The notes under the pieces: model-generated
Database searches by the model: none
What the model was told of the DNA's origin: nothing
What the model saw: the letters and a program-made list of their open reading frames with translations, nothing else
DNA from: Dendrophyllia cribrosa
Taxonomy: Eukaryota; Cnidaria; Anthozoa; Scleractinia; Dendrophylliidae
Direction of reading: 5' to 3'
Assembly: GCA_024195265.1 (NCBI GenBank)
Contig: JAJLRJ010000007.1
Location: forward strand, 7,991,558 to 8,055,557
Length of the DNA stretch: 64,000 nucleotides
Translations under genes and position numbers: made by a program
Part shown: piece by piece, positions 43,439 to 55,400 of the stretch
Numbering within the stretch: the stretch's first letter is position 1
Layout of the letters: the number at the start of each line of letters is the position of its first letter

Positions 43439-46400
43439 TTAAATTCATTGGGAAAGATCCTGGCTCATGTACAGTAGAAAGGATAAAGTCTGTCCAGCTG
43501 AAAACACACGCGTAATGACAAAGTTCACAGTGATTAAATCTTGAATACAGGCCCGATTATTATTTACAGTGCGAATACACACAAAACACTTGAAAAACCA
43601 TAGACTTGGAAGATGATGACTGTTGGGTAATAAACAATTTATTCAGCAAAAAGTTGTGTAATACAGCTACAGTACCGCTCGCGTGTATTGCAGCACCTAC
43701 ACGCGCGTAAAATGCGTGTAAAGTCCGTGTAGTACACGCATTTTACACGAATTTGACGCGCGTGTACACGCGTGTAATGGAAAAGACTAATTACACGTGT
43801 ATGCGTGTATTTTGTGATTTAAATGCGTGTAGTTTGTCAAACAAGAATTCGAGAAGCGACTACATACCCAACGAGAGGAAGCGAAATCACAACACCACGC
43901 AAATAGTGGATCCAATATTGTTTATTATGGACTCAAGTATCACTGAAAAATAATACTACTTCATGAAATTGTTTTAAAAGTGAAACTATTAAAGAGGAAT
44001 TCCTTCCGAACTAAATGATACCAAAGATGGGCGAAAGAATTTGACTCGACAAGGCTAGAAAGTATAAAGCAGTTCGACTGCTGTAATGTCCGTGTTTCGG
44101 CCTGCCAACAGATCAGGACAGATAGCGCCCAAACCGCGACGATAACGTCTTCAGTATTGACAGACCACTTTGAAGCTAATTGTTCCTCGGCAAAAACTCC
44201 GTAGCGTAGCCAGAGTAGCTATATCGATTCGCTACAAAGTCGTTTTGCTAAAACATTCAACATTACTTAAGTGAAATTCGAAGATGTTGTTTTTAAGCTT
44301 ACATAAATAAAGGCGACTGCGATGTTGTCATCCGTCCGACTCAAAGTAAATTTTAAACGAGGAGTCAAATAAACAGAGGATCATACGATCCTTTTCGCCT
44401 GATCATTTTTTTAAGTCCATCCAATATAAATTTCAATTGTGGAGTAAATTACAAGTGTAAAATCTGTGCTGGAATAGTCGGCAAATGTCGCAAACACCTA
44501 AAAAGAAGGACGGTAGATTTTGGTCACGTGCTAGGCAACGAGATCTGCTAACAGATCGAATTTCATTTCAAGCATCGAATACGTTTCTGATTTAGGACGT
44601 TATTATTTATGGAATAATTTCTGATAGTCTGCAGATTTTTTACACGTTTAAGGATAAATATGCTTTAAGAATTCACGGAAATAGAAAGCCAATTTTGTGT
44701 TTATTTATTTTAGTTCTGAATTCCGAGACAGTCGACGGCGCCGCTAGTTTAGCACAACAGGGATATATTCAGCAGACTTGCGTTAACGGACCTTTCGGTC
44801 TCAGATCGGCGGTAAACCGCTTGCCGAAAATTCTTGTCTGTATAATAAATACAGCAACGTTCACGACAGATAGTACATTGTAAGAAATCGAATTCAAAAC
44901 TGAGGATTCAAAATGAAAACGGAGTCGCCAAGAAGTACGCGCCAACGATACGGTAAATGTTTTCAGATGTTTTGTCCGCTTTTCACGCACACTTAAGGGC
45001 GCCGCTTGTTTAGCACAATAGGGATACATTGAGCAAAGAGATGCGTTAACGAAACTATCTATCGGTAAACAACTTTCCGAAAATTCGTGTCTGTAAAATA
45101 AATACAGCAACGTTCACGACAGATAGTACATTGTAAGCCGCGGAGTCGCCACGAAGTACGCGAATTATACGGTCTGTACGGTAAAATGTTTTCTCCTCTT
45201 TTCACGCACTAACAATGTGGTGATTTGCAGTTGAAGGATTTCGTGTAATTTTACACGCAATTTCATATCCACTACGTGTAGTTTGTTACACGCAATCTCA
45301 TATCCACTGCGTGTAGCTTGCCTGTTACACGCGCGTCAAATGCGTGTAAACTGAGTGTATTACACGCGCTTCACGCGCGTGTAGTGCTGCAATACACGCG
45401 AGTGGTACTGTAGTTGTTTTTACTTGTTGGTTTTTTATTATATCTCGCCTAAAGGTTTGGCTATCTCCTGTAAGTTTTTCCCATCATGCATTGCTGTCAT
45501 ATTATGTCCAAATGTTGTTTTGGATATTGGAATTGGGCATTTAGGTTAGGTTACGTGGTTTCTTGAGTTGTTGTTACTATTAGTGACGACGAGTGACCAG
45601 GAGTTAGAGCGTGTGATCACGAATGACGAAGAGGGACAACGTCACTTTGTCATTATTAAGTTGTTATCTGGTCATTTTTAATGAAATTGTCGTTTCTAAA
45701 CTTGAAATGGGGTAAACTAAGATACCGTAAACACCGGTGTATAAGCCGCACACGTAGATAAGCCGCACTCAAGTTTTGAAGCTGAAGTTCGATGCGGAAA
45801 TTTGTTCAATTCAATTTGAGTTTTGGTCTCGGAGGCGCTCTGGCCGCTCTGTTAGACAGACAGGACTCACTTTTCAACATCATCTAAAGTTAAAGAATTT
45901 TTGTTCCACATTATACACCTCTAATAAATAAAATCTTAAATTCTAGGCTCAAAAAGTCTGGTCAACTTATATCACCAGAAAGTGCGATAACCTTTAATTT
46001 TGCAGATGTTCCCGTAGATAAGCCGCACTCTAGATTTTGAGAGAAAATTTTGGGCAAAAAAGTGCGGCTTATACACCGGTGTTTACGGCACTCAAAAAAA
46101 TTTCGAAACTTTGTATCTAAGCATATGTCCAACTAATAATTTTACTTCTCAAACTCATTAAAACGAAAAACCTTTGTCATACACGAAATGCTTCTAGAAC
46201 AATAAGAGGGTGATATCATCAGTAAATTTTCAAAGAGAGTTTACAGTTTGAGATAAGGGATGTTAACCTATTCACTCCCAGAGTTAATAATGAAGACATG
46301 TAATGTACAGTTCTAACTTTTAAATCTGTTGACAAAATCCTGGTGTGACCTTTTTGGCAGTACTTTTACGTGGTACCATTGATTTTGTTTTGCAATATTT

Positions 46401-49400
46401 AACAAAATGAAATTTGGGATTTTTCTTGAATTTTGATTTTTGGCACTCTTAGGAGTTAACCCTTTCACTTCCGGAGTCAATTATGGTGACATGTAGTGTA
46501 GTTCTAACTTTTGAGTCTGTCGACGAAATCCTCCTATGGTGTGACCATTCAAATTAAAACCTCTTCAGCAGTACTTTTGCATGGTACCATATGTTCTAAC
46601 TTTTGAGTCTGTCAACGAAATCCTATGGTGTGACCATTCAAATGAAACCTCTTCAGCAGTACTTTTGCATGGTACCATTTGTTCTAACTTTTGAGTCTGT
46701 GGATGAAATCCTATGGTGTGACCATTCAAATGAAACCTCTTCAGCAGTACTTTTTCATGGTACTATTAGTTTTTTAATATTTTACAAAATGAAATTTGAG
46801 ATTGTTCTTGAATTTTGTTCTTTGGCACTATTGGGAATATAAGGGTTAAAAGGTCAATAAGGCCAGGGGAAGCCAGAAGCCAGACAGACAGGAGATAGCA
46901 GGGAATTCAACATAATCAAGTTTAGAAGAGCCAATAGTAAAATCTACTTGGTTTCCCTTGTTTTTTCATAGTAAAACTTACTTGGTTTCCCTTGTTTTTT
47001 TTTAGCATTTTTTCAGTCATATAATAAATAAAGAATACAAAGAAAATCAAGGGAGACAGGTTTCAGTCTGTGATAGAAGAGGATTCGAGATAGCCATGTA
47101 TGAATTTTGATTTTTTTGGAACCAAATTTATTAATATAGAGGGGACTGTGAAAAGAGATTTCACTTTAGGTTCACATGTAACCGTTGTTTTCCTGGAGTA
47201 GGTGGTTTCAACATTTGAGTACTTTCCTTTGGTGCTTTCGAGTACAGTCAACTCTCTCTTAATGGACACCTCTGTAAGACAGACCATAGTGTTGGTCCCT
47301 GCCATTTTTCGGGTCATGGCTCGTGTACGATGACTGTATTGTGATATGTATTGTGTTACGTAGTGTTAGGTTGTATTGTATTGTATTAGGTTGTATCGTA
47401 TTAGGTTTTATGACGTCAGTCAGGTCGTCATACATGAGCCATGACCCCATTTTTCAGTCATTTTACTGTAACAAAACTCTCAATAAGATGGACACCTCTC
47501 TAAGACAGACAAAGGACAATTTGAAACTGTCAACAGACACTTGAGAAGTGCTTTTTTAGTGACAATACTTCAAAATGGAAATGTAGGTGCTGAATAAAGA
47601 TTGATTGAACATTGATTATGAACAAATGAGTCCACTTTTCTAGCTAATATTATTGTTGTTCCAGTTTGTAGGTTTGGCTTAAGTGAACGACTTTAAACAG
47701 ACTTAAAACAGATGCGTATTCATTGTACATAGGTCAATTTAGCTTGATTATCTCAGAATTACTGTGTCACGGTACCTCGACTCTGTATAAACTGCACACC
47801 TCTCTAAGACAGAGAATTGGGGCCAGTCCCAATGGTGTCCGTCTTAGAGAGAGTTGACTGTAATATGAATTTGAATAGGAAACAAACCTTACCTTGTCAC
47901 CCTTAAATCCCACTTCACCTGCCAGACCAGGGATACCAGCTGGACCCTGGAAAATGAAAACAACCATGCACAAAGTTAAAACTGCTCCAACCTTAGCCTA
48001 TAGCTAGAATAGATGTGGGCAGTTGGGCAAGAAGATGGATTGGATGTATTGATGTAAATGATGTTCAAATGCTACTGTTAACTGGACTGTTTAAAACAAT
48101 GGACAATACTCTCTCCTCAAAAGCTGATAAGCGCTAACCCACAATTTATGTCATTTTTGCATGTGCCTGTCAGATGTGAAAAACTAGTTTGACCAGTTTA
48201 TTCTGAGTTTAATTGAGGGAAAGTTAATAAAAGGATAAATCTGCTTTCAGGAACACCTAAATTTTATACCTCAATTGGTTATCCGGGAAATAACAAATTT
48301 AACCATGGAATAACCACTAATCGGGGGATAGTTTACTCAGCTTTCCAGGGACTGGAGTCAGAAGTGTAAGGATATTTTAACAAAACAGAGAAAAATACAG
48401 GTGACTTTCACAACAAGAGTATACTTGCCGGTGGTCCTTGGGGTCCAGGCTCTCCTTGTCCTCCTTTCTCTCCAGGTTCACCCTGTATAATAATGCACAC
48501 GACAGGCACTGTGAGGATACACACAGTTTATGCTTTGGATTGTTAAGGGCTTCTTTATGAACATGATTGTATGAGTATGATTCAATCTCATAATTGACTG
48601 GACTGAGAAATTGAGGGGGAGGGGTGGGGACCCCTTGTGCTTATTTCCTACTCAGATGAGGCGGGGTATTCAAAGAAGGGTGCTAATCAAAGGGTGTGCA
48701 CTTAATTTTAACATAGTTTTTGAATGAGAAAAAACTTAATAAGCTTGACTTTTCTTTTTCTTCATTTCACTCCCCGTTCTTTTTTGTTCTGTTTCATTTT
48801 TCTCCTTGTTGTTGGCCTTTCACCAGACTTCTTTTATGAAATAAAAGTTTCCCGGAAAACGCTGAACAAGGTGAAATTTTTTAACAATAAGAGGCAAGTA
48901 GGAGGACCCAATTTTCCTTAGATTTTGCCAGTCAAATCTGATAGGTTTTTTGCATGTAACTCTGACCCAATTCACAAGATCTCTCTCATTTGAGCACTTT
49001 CTGAAAGATTTTATACCTTTTGTATGAGTTAGTTATGAAAGACACATTGTCATGAAAAGCGATGATGTCACAAATGGTAGAAGGACCATGGTCTCCGTCA
49101 AGGGCAGTTTCAGGCATTTGAGGTGTCAATGGGTTAAAGAAAATATTAATAATAATTATTATGGTACATCTGGAAAGTTAAATGGGTAATATCTTTAAAG
49201 CAAATTAAGGCATGTGCAAGAATCTCCCACATGTCACATGATTAGAATTCAAACTTCAAGAATGTCTTCTATTATTAAGGCTACCCAATTTTTAATGAAA
49301 TATTAAGCAAAAACTTCCTCCTCAAATAGGACTTTAAGCCAGTGAGTCATGCCTTAACCCTTTCAAGTCCAGGGTCAATAATGCAGACACGCAGCATAGT

Positions 49401-52400
49401 CCTAACTTTTGAGTCTGTGGACGAAATCCTAATGTGTGAACATTTAAATGAAACCTATTCGGCAGTACTTTTGCATGTTACAATTTGTTTCTCAATATTT
49501 TACAAAATGAAATTTGGGATTTTCCTTGAATTTTGTTGTTTGGCACTCTTGGGAGTTAAAGGGTCAAAGCCAAACCCGCGATATAAAAGGCGGCTGGACT
49601 ATCCAACTCATGCAAATGAGCAAAATCTATTGTTCTTGCTCATTTGCATTAGATCGACCATTAGATCGGCTCTTTTATACCACAGGTTCGCCTTTAAGTT
49701 GCCTGAGAAGTTGCCTTAGGTGTGATTCAGCTACATGTATACTCACATCTTGACCATCCTCTCCAGGTAATCCAGGTGGTCCATGCTGACCATTCCTGCC
49801 CTAAAAATGTAAAATAAATGCACAGTTATTATTTGAAATTTAACTAAGTTGACAACAATCAATGAATGAATGAATGAATGAATGAATGAATGAATGAATG
49901 AATGAATGAATGAATGAATGAATGAATGAATGAATGAATGAATGAATGAATGAATGAATGAATGAATGAATGAATGAATGAATGAATGAATGAATGAATG
50001 AATGAATGAATGAATGAATGAATGAATGAATGAATGAATGAATGAATGAATGAATGAATGAATGAATGAATGAATGAATGAATGAATGAATGAATGAATG
50101 AATGAATGAATGAATAACTTTATGTAAGTGTTAATGGTATTTAAACTTATTATTGGGGATACTATATAGAGCATTTAATATTTAAAATATATAAAAATAT
50201 ACAAATACTTAAGTTTAAAAGTACAGAATTGAGTAAGATAATTATGTGTTAAACTAATCATATGCACAGCAATACTAAAATTAAAGTTAGATATTAGCTT
50301 TTCAGAATGTACTAGAAACTAGATAAAAACTCTTCCTGAGTCAGAAAATAAGAAAGTGTGGGTGACCCCAACTGACCAGCAATCAGAGATACTGCTGGCT
50401 CCAAAGTGTGACCATTCAACTGAAAGATCTTGAGCATTGCTCTGCTGTGGAAACTGGTTATTATGATGTACAAGGCAGTCCTAACTTTTTTTTGTGAGTC
50501 TGCATGTGGATAAATCCCCATGACCATTAAAGTGAAAGCTAGATCTTAAGCAGTACTTTTCTCTGGTGCTTATTATTATGCTGAACAAGGTGGTTCTAAC
50601 TTCTCAATCTGTGGATGAAATCCTAAAGAGTGACCATTGAAATGGAAGCTTTTGAGCAGTACTTTCCTCTTGTGAATAAACTAAAATAAACTATCTACCT
50701 ATCTTTAATGCTAAAAACAAGGTGTTTTTTTACTTTTTGATCCTTGGATGAAATCCTTAAGTGTGACCATTCAAATAAAAGCTATAGAGCAGTACTTGCC
50801 TGTGCAGTTAGTGATTTTTATTATGCTGTACAAGGTGCATCTAACATTTGAGTTGTTCCCTGAATAGCAACAAATACCTTAACAAGTCGTACACACTACT
50901 GGTCAAATATCAGTTGACAGTCATGTCTTGTTTCTAGATCCTCCTTTTTTTTCCTGCGATAAAACTGGATTGACTAGGTTCCTGAAGAAAAAACTTACAC
51001 GTGGTCCTTGTTCTCCTGGGGGACCAACTTCTCCTGGGGGACCACTAGTTCCCTGGGAGTCAAAAACAACACAATAACGTTAGAGAACACACCTGGTTGC
51101 AGTGTTCTTACCAGGCTGCACCACTGCGGGATTCCCGCTATTTTAAAACAAATGGTACACTAAGATGATATAAAAGGGCCATCAGGGTGCAAAGGAGAAA
51201 AACAAGGTAAAAAAATTGAATTGCTCTCAAAGGAAATTGTTGCAAAGAGAAAATCTAAGGTCCAAAATCAGACAAGAATTATTACAGGTTTCGATCAAGC
51301 GAAAAATAAGCGAAAAAAGTGATGAAGATCAACGATTCCAACAACAGGCATTATGATTGGCTGGGCATGTTGACACATAGGCCACATGTGCGCGTTGTTG
51401 CATTTAAGGACGTTCGTGCTAATTGTTTATGCGCATCCTTACTGCGCATGCAATTCATGTCGCAACGCCATGCTACATCATGTACGAGCGCGCGCAAGGA
51501 AGAGAAAATCTAAGCACATAAAGGACTGGTAGCCGTTGCGTTAACTTTGCTTAGATTTAACTCGCTTGGATGGTCGGTGACCCGCAATTTTTTTTTGATA
51601 GATAATTTTCTTTGCCACTTCTCACAGATTGTGAAAATATGAACAAAAAAATCAATGTAGGAAGTTTAATTTTTTTTTCCATTTTTCTACCCGCACGACA
51701 TCGAATCCTGCCAATTTTCGGCTGTCAAAGTTTGCAAATGCTGTTTTTTTAAAGATTAAATTTACTTTTAAAAACGTCACTAGTTGAATGAATTTGCTGA
51801 ACAGACCTACTCGCATAAAATTTGGGAAAGAAAGTTGCATTTTAGAGATTTATTTGCAATATTTTTAGACTAACAGACATTGGGGTCTCATCCGGTAAGG
51901 AAGACCAATTTTTCAAAATAAGGGTCGCCTTTCAGATATCTTATCTCGGAAACGAAGTCGGTGACCCCATCATTTTTTTGCATTTCTGACACGAACAACT
52001 CATAACCTAGCTGTAGCAAAAGTTTTATAAAAAAAATCAATGTTAGAAGATTTTTGCGCGAACATCCTTAAGAACACATGTGCTGCAAACTGAGTCCGCC
52101 ATATTTTTTTATGAATATGTGTTGGCGAGCATCTCATGTTTATATATATATATTTTTTTAATTTATTTATTTTTTTATTTATTTGATGGGAAACTTTAAC
52201 ATTGATTAAACACTAATTACACTAGTTTAACACTGATTACACTAATTACAACATTAACACTAGAAATATATTTCCAAATGCTACAGTACAATTGAAATAC
52301 AGTTCAGAGCAATTCCAATCATCAATTATAATTACAAAATTTATGCAAAAGGGTTATTTATCCTAAGCGATTTGCAATACTTTGGAAAACTGTTCTGAAA

Positions 52401-55400
52401 TTCTGTTACTACAAGATTATTATCCCACACTTTGTTAGATATAATATAATGTCTCAAGTATATGATAAGATGATTTTCTATAAGTTTTTTATAATCTAAA
52501 AATGTTAAAATCCGAATGAGAAAAACGCGTTTTTGTGATTTACTTATTTGCTAATTCTCTATGATTGACAGCTGTCAAACTCCCTCAACTGTTGACTTGA
52601 CAGATCAAAATTATATTAAAAGAACGTTTTCAATCCTCAAAATCAGTTGCTTTTCGTTTGAATTTGCTAGCACAACTCAGTCCTGGTACAGAAACACTTG
52701 AAAAAACTATATTTTGAATGTCCCGCCAAAGGGTCATGTGACCTAATTCAACCAATCAGAATGCTCAAAAGTGGTCAAAAGGACAAATTTTGAATGTCTA
52801 TATCTTCTGAACGATTTAAGATATTGACCTGAAATTTTGGATTTTGAAATAACACATCAGGATGCTTACTAAGACATTTTTGGGAGGTATTCAGAGACGA
52901 CAAATATACCCTGGGCAAGTACCTTAAGGCCCCCTCTATCGATAGTTTGATACAGCACATCTCTTTTTATCTTATCCCGTTTGTACTTCCAAATGAATTT
53001 AAAAATTAGTTTGTTTACTTTTTCTAATTCAGACTTTGGAGCTTCCAACATAGACATGGAGTACACAATTGGGCTAATTCCAAGTGCTTTTGTTATAACT
53101 GCTTTTCCAAAAATGGTTAAGTCCCTGCTGCGCCACATATCAAGTACTGTTTGTATTTTTTGAACTTTAATCGTAAAGTTCTTTTTCAAATTTTTCGTTT
53201 ATCGTATGAGTGGAAGGTTCCAAGGATGCGGATTGGATCATCAGTCCAATTTAAATTGAGAGGTTTAGCTTTACAATTTTTATCTTTTCCTAACCAAACC
53301 GCTTTAGTTTTCCGTTCATTCAAACACAGCCCTGATATCTTCCCAAATTTTTGTAATAGAATAAGTGCATTATTCATGGATAAGATATCTGCGCAAAATA
53401 GAGTCGTATCATCAGCAAATTGAGTTAACTTGATCTCTTCGTTTAAGATCTCAATCCCTTTAATGTTTTCTTCTCCTCTAATTTTATGTGCTAATATCTC
53501 CGCACAAAGAATAAAAAGATAGGGAGATAGAGGACAACCTTGTCTCACACCTCTACTTACCTGAAAGAAATTTGTCATAAATCCATTATTTAAGACCGCT
53601 GTTTGGATATTCTGATAGAATATTGACACCCATCGTATTATGTTATCGCCAAAATTAAACTTAATCATAGAAAGCTTAATAAAAAGCCATTCTAAAGAGT
53701 CGAAGGCCTTTTTAAAATCTATAGCAATGTTAGAAGATTTTTGCGCGAACGTCCTTAAGAACACATGTGCTGCAAACTGAGTCCGCCATATTTTTTTATG
53801 AATATGTGTTGGCGAGCATCTCATGTTTATATTAATTTTATGCAAACAGAAAAAAAAAACAAGGAATTTGGAATCGTATTTCAATTGTAAAGCAAAGCAG
53901 CTGAGGTTGCAGTTAAATGAAGAACCAGCAGGTAGGTAAGTAGGTAAACTTTATTTATACACGGTGTCAATTCATAAAACATGCTCTTCCATCGAGCCGT
54001 GTTTTTTAACAATAATAGATTAAGTACTTAACTAATTTAAATTATCTAACTAAATTAATAAATTATCTATATAAAATTGTATTAAAAACGATAAAAACTA
54101 TCCTTTATTAACTATCATTAAATTAGATAAAAATTAAATGCATGATTTAAAAGAGCTAAGAGTGGGCTGTATCTTAGCGCTCAAAGGTAAGCTGTTCCAG
54201 AGAACAGAACCACGATATTGAAAACTTCCTTTGCCTGCTTCAGTACTCGGTCTAGGAACAAAAAGGTTGTATTTTGAATTTCTTAGATTATGTGAGTGAA
54301 CACTGGATGTAGCTTTAAAAACACTATTTAGACGAGTCGGAGAAAGATTGTGGAGAGTCTTAAACAGAATAATTGCTAGTTGCTTTGAACGCCTTCGCTC
54401 CAGAGAATCCCAACCAAGGTCACCGAGTAAAGTGGAAGATCTAACATTTAAGTCAGAGAAAGTGATTAAACGTGCAGCCCTATTTTGGAGTTTTTGGAGT
54501 CTCTCAGACTGACACACACCGATACTGCCCCATATGGAGCTACAATAATCAAAGTTGGTTGGACGAGAGCTTTATAGATCATAATTAGAGTCTCACAGGG
54601 AACCAAATTCCTGACACGTTTGATAGCCCCGATGCCAGCGGATGCTTTTTTAACAATATTGTCAATATGGGAGTCCCACGATAAGCTCTCATCCAAATCA
54701 ATGATAAAGAAAAAGAAACATCAGTTGAAGCGACAGTCGAAGCCGAGAAATTGAGGGTACTGTTTGTCAGTAAACTACTATCTATGCATTCCATAACAGC
54801 CCAGTCTGTCTCTCAAATGGCCCACTTTTTTGGTCTTAGGCTATGAAGTAATTTATTGTAATTACTGTTAAGTATTGTATGTATTGTAAGTTATGTCATT
54901 AACCTTCTTGTAAGTAGTGTTTTTGTGTTGCAAATAAAGTACTCATCGTTGAGAAAAAAAAAAGAAAATTACAAAAAAAAAGTCTCTTGCCCTCTCACTT
55001 TATGTTCCCAGCGTCTAAACACCAGACCATCGCTGAGAAACAGCCTCCCCCACTGCGACCAGTACGATAGAAGTTTGCACCCCCCCTCCTTCCACATTAC
55101 TTTTTGAAGGCCTGACACCAGTTTTAAACCACTCCACAACTTGTGACAGGACAGGATCCTGGTTCAACGTCGTTCAGTATAAAACGCGGTCTGCGGACTA
55201 CGGACAGTGGACTACAGACTGGGTATAAAACACGGACTACCGACTGCTGACTCGGTATAAAACGCGGTTTGGGTGTAAAATAACGAGGAACGAAGCTGTG
55301 AACATAAAATATTGATTTACCTCGAAAAATACGTAGATTTTTAATACGTAGGGGTCGCGGCATGTTACTTTACAAACATTTGGTCTCGTGATGTTTGAAA

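Noticed and set aside
49743..50174. 143-residue minus-strand ORF of FIHS repeats
   Set aside because: It is the translation of the GAAT microsatellite running on from collagen exon 5; it has no independent coding evidence.
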